From positions 124,001 to 188,000 of the forward strand of contig NZ_QLNP01000062.1 of the NCBI RefSeq assembly GCF_003261175.1: a stretch of 64,000 nucleotides of DNA, written 5' to 3'. Shown in pieces: positions 1-7,071 of the stretch (position 1 is the stretch's first letter; each line of letters opens with the position of its first letter). A program made the position numbers and the translations under genes. The DNA is from Arthrobacter globiformis. Its GTDB lineage: Bacteria; Actinomycetota; Actinomycetes; Actinomycetales; Micrococcaceae. Below the pieces are notes generated by a model. It worked only from the letters and a program-made list of their open reading frames with translations, was not told where the DNA came from and made no database searches.

Positions 1-170
1 CCTTCGGCGGCCCGGATTCCCTCGGAGATGTCTTTCAGGTCATAAATGGAATGCTCGGCGTCAAGGCACACCGCCTTGAACCCGGCCCGGCCGAGAATCT
101 CAACCGAGGCCGGGTGCGGCATGTTGACGAACGTGCCGACCAGCGGCGCCGCCCGCAGCACTCCGCGCAT
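1..170 (-). CDS. HpcH/HpaI-type aldolase, N-terminal part (3' end outside window)
   Basis: About 56 codons are visible, beginning MRGVLRAAPLVGTFVNMPHP. The GTFVNMPHPASVEILGRAGF stretch followed by VCLDAEH matches the start of the HpcH/HpaI class II aldolase family (2,4-dihydroxyhept-2-enedioate aldolase and relatives), whose first strand ends in a Gly-Thr-Phe/Trp signature and whose D-x-E-H carries a metal ligand. These enzymes reversibly split hydroxy-keto acids into pyruvate or glyoxylate plus an aldehyde. The ATG lies inside the stop region of the upstream oxidase (TGATG), so the two genes are probably translationally coupled. The substrate cannot be told from this fragment. Confidence 0.8.
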   Translation of the reverse strand, partial: MRGVLRAAPLVGTFVNMPHPASVEILGRAGFKAVCLDAEHSIYDLKDISEGIRAAE

Positions 171-1414
171 CAGGCGATCGCGACCGGCACGGAGCGGGTA
201 AGCGCACGCACGTGGTCGCGGTTGAGTTCGCTAACGGAAGTGACCCCGAGCAGCGCCATGGTGCGCTCGATCTCGGAGGACAGGATATCGATGCAGCGGG
301 TGACGCCGGCTTCCCCGCCGGCCATCAGGCCGTAGAGGTACGCCCGTCCGATGAGGGTGAAGTCCGCACCGAGGGCGATGGCCGCCACAATGTCGGCCCC
401 GCTGGTGATTCCGGTATCAAGCATGACGGTTCCGCGGTCCCCCACCCGGTCCACGATCCGCGGGAGCAGGTGGAAGGGTACCGGCGCACGGTCCAACTGT
501 CGGCCGCCGTGGTTGGAGACCACGATGCCATCGGCCCCGTGCTCGAAGGCGCGTTCCGCGTCGTCGACGGTTTGGATGCCTTTCACGATCAGGTGGCCCT
601 TCCACACTTCCCGCATCCAGCGAAGATCCTCAAAGGTCACGCTCGAGTCGTAAAGGGTGGACACCAGGTCACCGAGCGATCCGCTGCCCTCCCGGTCGAA
701 AGCGAAGGTGTAGGGCTCGGTGGTGAGGAAGTTGATCCACCATTCCGGCCGATATGACGCGTCCAGCAGTGTCTTGAGAGTCAGCTGCGGCGGGATGCTC
801 ATGCCGTTGCGCAGGTCGCGGACCCGGTTGCCCGTCGTCGGGACGTCCACGGTAATGATCAGGGTGTCGTACCCCGACTTTGCGGCGTTCTCAATCAACT
901 CCAGGGACAGGTCGCGGTTCTTCCAAAGGTAGAGCTGGAACCATCGCCTGCCGTTCGGCGCCGTCGCTGCCACCTCCTCAATCGACGTCGTTCCCACGGT
1001 TGAAAGGGAATAGGGGATCCCGGCCCTGGCGGCTGCGGAAGCGACGGCCCGCTCCCCTGCCGAGTGCATCATCCTGGTGAACCCGGTGGGCGCCATGCCG
1101 AACGGAAGGGCGGATTCTTTCCCAAGTACCGTCGTCGTCATGTTAACGTCGGTGACATCGCGCAAAATGCCGGGCTGGAATTCGACGTCCAGGAAAGCCT
1201 GCCGCGACCGCTCGATGCTGATTTCGTGATCGGCGGCGCCGTCGGTGTAGTCAAACGGTCCGGCAGGGGTGCGCCGCTTGGCAATGCGCCGGAGGTCGGC
1301 GATCGTGTGCGCGTTGGACAACCTGCGGGCGGTGGCATTCGCCTCGGGCATTTTGAATTTGAGCAGCGGGGCGAAGTCCTTGACCTTGGGGACCTGACGC
1401 TTGAGTGACACCAT
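170..1414 (-). CDS. FMN-dependent alpha-hydroxy-acid oxidase/dehydrogenase
   Basis: A 414-residue cytoplasmic flavoprotein of the LldD/glycolate oxidase family, expected to oxidise a 2-hydroxy acid to the 2-oxo acid. The family's barrel signature is present: YTDGAADHE near residues 56-64, SNHGGRQLD at 300-308 with probable catalytic His302 and substrate-binding Arg305, Lys278 in VKGI, and DTGITSGADIV at 333-343, which replaces the more common D-G/S-G phosphate loop. An AGAGGA ribosome site precedes the ATG. It overlaps the aldolase by one base and follows an MHS carrier, so import, oxidation and C-C cleavage of a hydroxy acid is a reasonable inference. Lactate is only one candidate substrate. 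Confidence 0.9.
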   Translation of the reverse strand: MVSLKRQVPKVKDFAPLLKFKMPEANATARRLSNAHTIADLRRIAKRRTPAGPFDYTDGAADHEISIERSRQAFLDVEFQPGILRDVTDVNMTTTVLGKESALPFGMAPTGFTRMMHSAGERAVASAAARAGIPYSLSTVGTTSIEEVAATAPNGRRWFQLYLWKNRDLSLELIENAAKSGYDTLIITVDVPTTGNRVRDLRNGMSIPPQLTLKTLLDASYRPEWWINFLTTEPYTFAFDREGSGSLGDLVSTLYDSSVTFEDLRWMREVWKGHLIVKGIQTVDDAERAFEHGADGIVVSNHGGRQLDRAPVPFHLLPRIVDRVGDRGTVMLDTGITSGADIVAAIALGADFTLIGRAYLYGLMAGGEAGVTRCIDILSSEIERTMALLGVTSVSELNRDHVRALTRSVPVAIA

Positions 1415-1441
1415 TTCTTATCCTCTGTACTTTCGAAATCT

Positions 1442-2818
1442 TCAGACGCGGGCTGGATTGGCCTTGACGCTGGCCGCGTCCTGCTCCTGCTCCTGAACGG
1501 GGGCGTCGCCGACTGACTTGCCGACGGCGATCACAGCTATGACGGTGACCAGGCTGCAGGCGATGCTGAACAGGGACACCAGCCAGATGCCGCCGCCGTT
1601 GGCGGCGATGAGGGCGGTGGCGATGAAGGGTGTGGGCCCGGCGATGAGCGCGGCATTGATTTCCTTGCCCACCGCAATGCCCGTGTAGCGGTACTTGGCG
1701 GGGAACATGTTGGCGTTGAGGGCACCTCCGACGCCGTTCGTCGCTCCGGTGACGCCTCCGTAACCGATCACGAGGGCTATGATGGCCAGTGCGAGGTTCC
1801 CCGAGGAGAGCATGAGGAAGAACGGCACGGCCCAGAAGACGCAGAAGATCATCGAGCCCAGGTAGACCTTGCGGTAGCCGATCCGGTCACCGAGCATGCC
1901 CATGAGCGGCGTCATGATGACTGTGCTCAAGGCAGCGATGATCACGGCCGTGAGGGCGGACGGCCGGTCCATTCCAACCGTTCCGGTCAGGTAGCTCAGG
2001 GCGAAGGCGTTGGCCAGGTAGTTGTTGCAGTTGTGGCCGGTCCAGAGCAGGATGGCGCCGATGGTGTTGCGGGGGTACAGCCGGAACACTTCCAGGAACG
2101 GAACGCGCTTCTTGCCCTCGATTCCGTTCTTTTCCATGACCTCCCGGTATTCGGGCGTTTCGTCAAGGCTCTTGCGGATATACAGGGCCAGGAAGAAGAG
2201 CACCGCGGAAAGCAGGAATGGAATGCGCCAGCCCCAGGACATCAGATCGTCCTTGGGCAGACCTATGACAATGCTGAACGCAATGGTGGACAGCAGAACA
2301 CCGCCGCCGGCCGTGCCGTTGACCAGGCCGGTGACGAGTCCGCGGCGGCGCGGAGACACAAACTCGGACACCACGGTCAGGGCACCGGAGAGTTCCGCGC
2401 CGGCACCGAAGCCCTGGAGCGCCCGGAACAGGACCAGCAGAATGGGCGCCCAGATGCCGATGGCCGACGCCGGCGGCAGGAGGCCCACCGCAACCGTGGC
2501 GATGCCCATGAGCATGATGGTCAGAATCATGGCCGGCTTGCGGCCGATCGTATCGCCAAGATGGGCGATGAAGATGCCGCCCAGTGGCCGCACCACGAAG
2601 CCGACGGCGAACGTGGCAAAGGCGGCGAGGGTGGCGGTGGTCGAGTTTCCACCGGGAAAGAACAGCGGGCCGATGACCAGGCCGGCGGCCGCGCCATACA
2701 GGGCGTAGTCGTACCACTCGATGAGGGTGCCGACAGAAGAGGCGATGATTGCCTTCTTGGCCCCGGCAGGCATGCGGGTGGCCTGCCGAGAAGGCGGATT
2801 AGTTGCTGGGGAGGACAT
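1442..2818 (-). CDS. MFS transporter, metabolite:H+ symporter (MHS/ShiA-like)
   Basis: About 458 residues with 12 predicted membrane helices. The family-typical GTLIEWYDYALYG motif is in helix 1, FVVRPLGGIFIAHLGDTIGR covers the helix 2-3 loop, and RALQGFGAGAELSGA follows; these mark MHS organic-acid symporters. The frame is open 32 codons further upstream, but the extra residues are hydrophilic and would run over the operator palindromes. I therefore chose the ATG giving MSSPATN, which has a GGAAAGG ribosome site. It is 27 bp from the oxidase gene and likely supplies that enzyme with a carboxylate substrate. Confidence 0.85.
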   Translation of the reverse strand: MSSPATNPPSRQATRMPAGAKKAIIASSVGTLIEWYDYALYGAAAGLVIGPLFFPGGNSTTATLAAFATFAVGFVVRPLGGIFIAHLGDTIGRKPAMILTIMLMGIATVAVGLLPPASAIGIWAPILLVLFRALQGFGAGAELSGALTVVSEFVSPRRRGLVTGLVNGTAGGGVLLSTIAFSIVIGLPKDDLMSWGWRIPFLLSAVLFFLALYIRKSLDETPEYREVMEKNGIEGKKRVPFLEVFRLYPRNTIGAILLWTGHNCNNYLANAFALSYLTGTVGMDRPSALTAVIIAALSTVIMTPLMGMLGDRIGYRKVYLGSMIFCVFWAVPFFLMLSSGNLALAIIALVIGYGGVTGATNGVGGALNANMFPAKYRYTGIAVGKEINAALIAGPTPFIATALIAANGGGIWLVSLFSIACSLVTVIAVIAVGKSVGDAPVQEQEQDAASVKANPARV

Positions 2819-2869
2819 CGTTGACCTTTCCGAAACGGATGAACTCGGCGCTGTTCGCTGCTCTAGAGT

Positions 2870-2908
2870 TCTAGTGACACGTGTCACGTAGTGGCACGTG
2901 TCACTAGA
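2870..2908. promoter_or_regulatory. Nested operator palindromes between MHS carrier and LacI gene
   Basis: Two 14-bp palindromes, GTGACACGTGTCAC at 2874-2887 (perfect) and GTGGCACGTGTCAC at 2891-2904 (one mismatch), are 17 bp apart centre to centre. They are nested inside a perfect 14-bp inverted repeat, TCTAGTGACACGTG at 2870-2883 against its complement at 2895-2908. The site lies in the divergent promoter region. LacI-family proteins bind symmetrical sites of this type, so the neighbouring regulator is the obvious candidate. Confidence 0.75.
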
Positions 2909-2996
2909 GTACAATCGAGTCGACGACGACGCAAGGTCCTGCGTTTCCGGCCTGCGTCAGCGGCCGGAGGGCCGCTATTCAAGGAGGTGCTGCTTT

Positions 2997-3953
2997 TTGG
3001 CAGCTGTAGACAAGCCGGCCACCAGCGCGGACGTCGCGAAGCTTTCCAATGTCTCCCGGACGACGGTCAGCTACATCCTGAACAACGTTCCCGGCCGGCA
3101 TATCAGCACGGCCACCCGGGACCGGGTTCTTGCTGCCGCGGAGCAGCTTGGTTATACGCCCCATGCCGCCGCACGGGCACTTCGGGCCGGCCGGAACCAG
3201 CTGGTCCTGGCCCTCGTTCCTGACTGGGATATGGGACCCACCTTCTCGGCGGGAATGGAAGCGCTCAACCGGCTGCTCGCGGACCGCGGATACATCCTGG
3301 TGATCCACAGCCATTCAGATACTGTCCGGCCACTCACCGCCCTGTGGTCAGAAGTCCGCCCGGCGATCGTCATGGTCTTCGGCAGCCTGAAAGACGAGCA
3401 TTCGAAGGCCCTGCGGACCGCAGGGATCAAGTACACCGACGCGCGCATGTTCGAGTACCTCAGCGGAATCAGCCGGCTACAGTCCGAACATCTCTGGCGG
3501 TCGGGCCACCGGACCCTGGGTTACCTGCAGCCGTCCCACTATGTTCCGCGCGACATCCTCGAATTCCGGCGCGCGGGAGTGAACGAGTTCTGTGCGGAGT
3601 ATGGTCTGGCGTCGCCACGGCAATTCACGCTGGACTACGGACTAAAGTCCGTGCAGCAACTGCAGGAAGAGTGGTTTGAGAGCAAAGACCCCGTTACCGG
3701 GGTCATCGCCCACACCGATGAGCTCGCGGCTTTCGTGTGGACCGCCTCCTCCGCCGATTTCACTCCCGGTGCTAATGCGCTGATCGGCACGGGAGACCGT
3801 CCCATCGCCCGGCTCGGCCTCACAACCGTCGGCTTCGACTTCGACAAGGTTGCATTCTTCTGGGCAGAAAACGCGCTGGCCGCCCTAGAGAACCGGAGTC
3901 CATCGGAGCACCTGGAGTACCCCGGCTGGATCGTGCACCGGCAAACGGCATAG
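2997..3953 (+). CDS. LacI-family transcriptional regulator
   Basis: About 318 residues. The N-terminal helix-turn-helix is clear (SADVAKLSNVSRTTVSYILN, hinge RVLAAAEQLGYTPHAAARAL), followed by a periplasmic-binding-protein-like effector domain starting at LVLALVPDWD. I chose the TTG at 2997 because a strong AAGGAGG ribosome site precedes it and the HTH starts about 12 residues in. The in-frame ATG at 2898 would put 33 unrelated residues in front and overlap the operator. It is divergent from the MHS carrier and hydroxy-acid oxidase and probably represses them. Confidence 0.85.
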   Translation: MAAVDKPATSADVAKLSNVSRTTVSYILNNVPGRHISTATRDRVLAAAEQLGYTPHAAARALRAGRNQLVLALVPDWDMGPTFSAGMEALNRLLADRGYILVIHSHSDTVRPLTALWSEVRPAIVMVFGSLKDEHSKALRTAGIKYTDARMFEYLSGISRLQSEHLWRSGHRTLGYLQPSHYVPRDILEFRRAGVNEFCAEYGLASPRQFTLDYGLKSVQQLQEEWFESKDPVTGVIAHTDELAAFVWTASSADFTPGANALIGTGDRPIARLGLTTVGFDFDKVAFFWAENALAALENRSPSEHLEYPGWIVHRQTA

Positions 3954-4069
3954 TTGAATCCTCGCCCGCGCTTCCCTCAGCTCTCCATGGGGCCCAGTCG
4001 AACATGCATTGCGCCGACAGCGGCGACACCAGGACTGCCGCGCGGCCGAGGATCTCGTGCGAGAAGGGC

Positions 4070-4501
4070 TCACATCCCGGGCATCAGCCCCAGCTGGCCC
4101 ATCATGGAGGCGACGTCCGGGTGGGCGCGGAAGGAGACGATCTTTCCGTCCCTGACGGACGCAAAGTACGTCCCGGATCCGACCACCGACTTGCCCGTGG
4201 GCGGAATCTCCTTGTCCCCCATGTGGATCGGCCCGGTGTTGGTGCCGGTGAACTCGATTTCCGCCGCCACCTCGTCGTGGCTGACCACCCTTCTGGTGGT
4301 TCTGGCGTGCATGTCGGGGAACGCCTCGAACCAGGCGTCCATGTAGGCCTTGACCTCCTCCCGCGTGCGGAAGGGTGCAGGCGCCATCACATCCTCAAAG
4401 GTGAAATCATCGGCCAGCAGGCCGGCGAACGCCGCCGTGTCATGCTGGTCCCAGGCCGCAATTCCGCGGTCGTCGAGCTGCTCTACTTCAGCGCGTGACA
4501 T
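4070..4501 (-). CDS. SnoaL-like / ester cyclase family protein
   Basis: A 143-residue cytoplasmic protein of the NTF2-like fold. The pattern DQHDTAAFAGLLADDFTFED, then EAFPDMHARTTRRVV, then GTNTGPIHMGDKEIPPTGK is typical of SnoaL-like polyketide-cyclase relatives. An AAGGAGGAG ribosome site precedes the ATG at 4501; an in-frame GTG three bases upstream is an alternative. It stands alone between two transporter loci. Many family members have no known substrate, so no reaction is assigned. Confidence 0.75.
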   Translation of the reverse strand: MSRAEVEQLDDRGIAAWDQHDTAAFAGLLADDFTFEDVMAPAPFRTREEVKAYMDAWFEAFPDMHARTTRRVVSHDEVAAEIEFTGTNTGPIHMGDKEIPPTGKSVVGSGTYFASVRDGKIVSFRAHPDVASMMGQLGLMPGM

Positions 4502-4607
4502 CACACATCTCCTCCTTGAAATGTCCTGATGCGCCTCATCGTAGGCCTGTGCGGGCCGTAGTCAACGCTCAGTTGCTAAGGCCGAATCGGGACGGGGCCC
4601 CGCCCGC

Positions 4608-6122
4608 TCACATCACGGTCGGCCTGTCCGGGCGGTCCCCATGCGCCGCCTGCGCCTCCTCGTAGCTGCTGTCGAACGGCAAGGTTTCCATCTCCAGCAG
4701 GGGGTTGTGGTCCTGCGTGGCCACCAGCTCGCGGGCGGCTGCTTCCGAGTCCACGCTGGGCATGGAACCGGGCAGGTGCCGCTGGGCGGATTCCGGCAGG
4801 AAGTAGATGGCCACCGCGGCGATGGCCGACGTCGCCATGAGGTAGTACGCCGGCATCAGGTCGTTGCCGGTCGCCTGGATGAGCGCGGCAATGATGAACG
4901 GCGTGGTGCCGCCGAAGATTGCCACCGCGAAGTTGTAGGCGATGCCCATGGCAGAGTAGCGGTGCGCTGTGGGGAACAGTGCCGGCAGCGCAGACGCGAG
5001 AATGGCAACGAAAAACGCCACCGGAAACGCGACCAGGGCCAGCCCGGCGAGCGTGGCCGGCACGGTTCCGACCGAGATCAGAAGAAACGCGGGAAGCGAA
5101 AACACCACCGTGCTGATGGCCCCGATCCCGAGCACCGGCCGCCGCCCAATCCTGTCCGAGAGGCGTCCTGTCAGCGGGATGCACAGCGACATGACCACGA
5201 GGACGGGGACGGTCAGCAGAGTTCCGTGCACCTCGTCGTAGCCTTTGTTGGTGGTCAGGTAGGTCGGCATGTAGGACGTGAGCGCGTAGCCCACAGTGTT
5301 GCCCGCCGCCACGAGGATCATGGCCAGAATGATGCGGCGCCAGTGGTCCTTGAAGATCGCCACCGGGCCCACCGGGCGGAGCTCGTCTCCGGTCTCGTGG
5401 TGGGCGGCGGCCACGGCTTCGGCCTCCTGGGTGGCCTTGAAGGCGGGCGATTCCTCGATCTTCAGGCGGAAGTAGATCGCGACGGCGCCTAGCGGCCCGG
5501 CAATGAGGAACGGGATGCGCCAGCCCCACGCCTCCATCTGCTCCTGGCCCAGGATCAGCTGGAGGGCTGACACCAGCGCGGCCCCGAGCGCGAAGCCCAG
5601 GTAGCTGCCCATGTCCAGGAAGCTGACGAAGAACCCCCGGCGGTGGTCCGGCGCGTGTTCGGACACGAACGTGGTGGCACCCGAGTACTCGCCGCCGGTG
5701 GAGAAGCCCTGGATCAGCTTGGTGACCACCAGCAGCACGGCGGCCCAGATGCCCAGCACCGAGTACCCGGGAAGCAGGCCGACGACGAACGTCGCCCCGG
5801 CCATCATCAGCAGGGTCATGGCCAGGACCTTCTGGCGGCCGATCTTGTCGCCCAGCCAGCCGAAGAAGATGCCGCCCAGGGGCCGGGCGATGAACGTGGC
5901 GCCGAACGTTCCCAGCAGGAACAGGTTCTGTACGGCCTTGTCCGCTTCGGGCAGGAACACCGGACCCATCGTGGTGATCAGGTAGCCGAACACACCGACG
6001 TCGTACCATTCCATGGTGTTGCCCACGATGGTCCCGCCCAGCGCCTTCCGCAGGGTCCGGTGGTTGACGACGTTGACGTCGGACACGCGCAATCGCCGCT
6101 GCTGCAGATGGTGCTCTGTCAT
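4608..6122 (-). CDS. MFS transporter, metabolite:H+ symporter (ProP/ShiA-like)
   Basis: 504 residues, 12 predicted helices. Family motifs are GNTMEWYDVGVFGYLIT near residue 35, FIARPLGGIFFGWLGDKIGRQ near residue 80 and TKLIQGFSTGGEYSGA near residue 140. A long cytoplasmic loop (EAEAVAAAHHETGDE) sits mid-protein and a hydrophilic tail ends the chain. It is similar in type to, but clearly distinct from, the carriers at 1442-2818 and 58291-59742. No catabolic gene is adjacent, so the substrate is open (osmolyte, dicarboxylate or aromatic acid). The ribosome site at the chosen ATG is weak; an internal start near NVVNHRTLRKA is possible. Confidence 0.85.
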   Translation of the reverse strand: MTEHHLQQRRLRVSDVNVVNHRTLRKALGGTIVGNTMEWYDVGVFGYLITTMGPVFLPEADKAVQNLFLLGTFGATFIARPLGGIFFGWLGDKIGRQKVLAMTLLMMAGATFVVGLLPGYSVLGIWAAVLLVVTKLIQGFSTGGEYSGATTFVSEHAPDHRRGFFVSFLDMGSYLGFALGAALVSALQLILGQEQMEAWGWRIPFLIAGPLGAVAIYFRLKIEESPAFKATQEAEAVAAAHHETGDELRPVGPVAIFKDHWRRIILAMILVAAGNTVGYALTSYMPTYLTTNKGYDEVHGTLLTVPVLVVMSLCIPLTGRLSDRIGRRPVLGIGAISTVVFSLPAFLLISVGTVPATLAGLALVAFPVAFFVAILASALPALFPTAHRYSAMGIAYNFAVAIFGGTTPFIIAALIQATGNDLMPAYYLMATSAIAAVAIYFLPESAQRHLPGSMPSVDSEAAARELVATQDHNPLLEMETLPFDSSYEEAQAAHGDRPDRPTVM

Positions 6123-6356
6123 GGCTCGGTCACCGCCTGGTTACAGGCTGGGCACGTGCCGAAAGTTTTCCGGCATCCCCGGTTCGGTGGAAGCCCAACT
6201 CTCCGTCCATCTTCCCACCGCCCACCCGGCACAACAATGAAAACCCGCAGTTGCGCGCATAACGAGGGCTCCGCCGTCGTCCGTTTCCGGCACCGCCGAA
6301 GCCGCCGCACAACATTCCGCGCCTACAGCCCGGAACGCTCCGGAAAGCACCGTTTC
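6123..6356. other. Intergenic stretch, no gene seen
   Basis: Between the MHS carrier start and the conserved DUF4383 leader. I see no convincing coding frame or RNA gene here. The divergent promoter of the carrier must lie in it, but no clear -35/-10 pair stands out. Confidence 0.4.
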
Positions 6357-6475
6357 CCCTGCCCAGGCGCGGTTTTCAGGAGTAGGATTTGGGCGTCGGC
6401 AGGGAGTCCTGCGACTCCTGCCGCGAGGCCAGCTCTCCATCTGAAGAGCGGGTACCCAGCGTGAAAGGGAGACAA
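6357..6475 (+). promoter_or_regulatory. Conserved leader of DUF4383 gene, copy A
   Basis: About 120 bp upstream of the ATG at 6476 match the leader of the second DUF4383 gene (35786-35906) with few changes, although neither is coding. Shared blocks are GCGGTTTTCAGGAGTAGG, a TAGGAT/TAGGCT hexamer suitable as a -10 box, a short GCAGG...CCTGC hairpin, CGACTCC...TGCCGCGAGGCC, and GTGAAAGGGAGAC as ribosome site. Only about 14 of the first 148 residues differ between the two proteins, so the whole unit was duplicated with its control region. Confidence 0.65.
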
Positions 6476-6946
6476 ATGACCACCGCTTCACATCCCGCCC
6501 ACCACCACGCAATGGGGTTGTCCCTGCACAACACCGCCATGGGCCTGGGTGTGGTTTTCCTGCTGGTAGGCGTCCTCGGGTTCATCCCGGGAATCACCAC
6601 CAATTACGGCGCCATGACCTTCGCCGGACACGACTCCGGAGCAATGCTGCTCGGGGTCTTCCAAGTGTCCGTGCTGCACAACATCGTCCACATGCTGTTC
6701 GGCGCCGCCGGCATCGCCATGGCCCGCACCGACCGGACAGCCCGCCTGTTCCTGCTCGGCGGCGGCATCGTGTACATCGTCCTGTGGCTCTACGGCCTGG
6801 TCATCGACATGAACACCGGCGCCAACTTTGTCCCGTTCAACACCGCCGACAACTGGCTGCACCTGATCCTCGGCCTCGCCATGATCGGCCTGGGCCTCTG
6901 GCTCGGCAGGGACGCAATGGAGACCAGAAGGGGAAACGCCCCATAG
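6476..6946 (+). CDS. DUF4383 membrane protein, copy A
   Basis: 156 residues with four hydrophobic segments: about 21-40 (MGLGVVFLLVGVLGFIPG), 55-82, 90-112 (FLLGGGIVYIVLWLYGLVID) and 128-146 (WLHLILGLAMIGLGLWLG). The pattern with LHNIVHMLFGAAG and DNWLHLILG is that of the uncharacterised DUF4383 family of actinobacterial membrane proteins. The N-terminus carries a His cluster (HPAHHHAMG). Start chosen at ATG 6476 after GAAAGGGAGAC. A paralogue lies at 35907-36380. Function unknown. Confidence 0.85.
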   Translation: MTTASHPAHHHAMGLSLHNTAMGLGVVFLLVGVLGFIPGITTNYGAMTFAGHDSGAMLLGVFQVSVLHNIVHMLFGAAGIAMARTDRTARLFLLGGGIVYIVLWLYGLVIDMNTGANFVPFNTADNWLHLILGLAMIGLGLWLGRDAMETRRGNAP

Positions 6947-6977
6947 CGCCACCCCCGGTTCGTGGAAAACCGACGAC

Positions 6978-7023
6978 GGCGGCCGTCCCCCGGGCAGGAA
7001 ACCTGCCCCGGGGGGGGCGGCCT
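6978..7023 (+). terminator. Strong hairpin after DUF4383 copy A
   Basis: GGCCGTCCCCCGGGCAGG, an AAA loop and CCTGCCCCGGGGGGGGCGGCC form a very stable stem without a clear T run. It separates this gene from the convergent lipoprotein gene at 7072. The 38 bp after it resemble the bases after the hairpin at 41870-41906. Confidence 0.7.
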
Positions 7024-7071
7024 ACGCCATTATCAGAGGCGCGATCCTGGCCTGGTGTTGCCGGCCGCCCT

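Noticed and set aside
2819-2914. Upstream extension of the MHS carrier to the ATG at 2914
   Set aside because: It would run through the operator palindromes and add hydrophilic residues without homology. The ATG at 2818 has a proper ribosome site.
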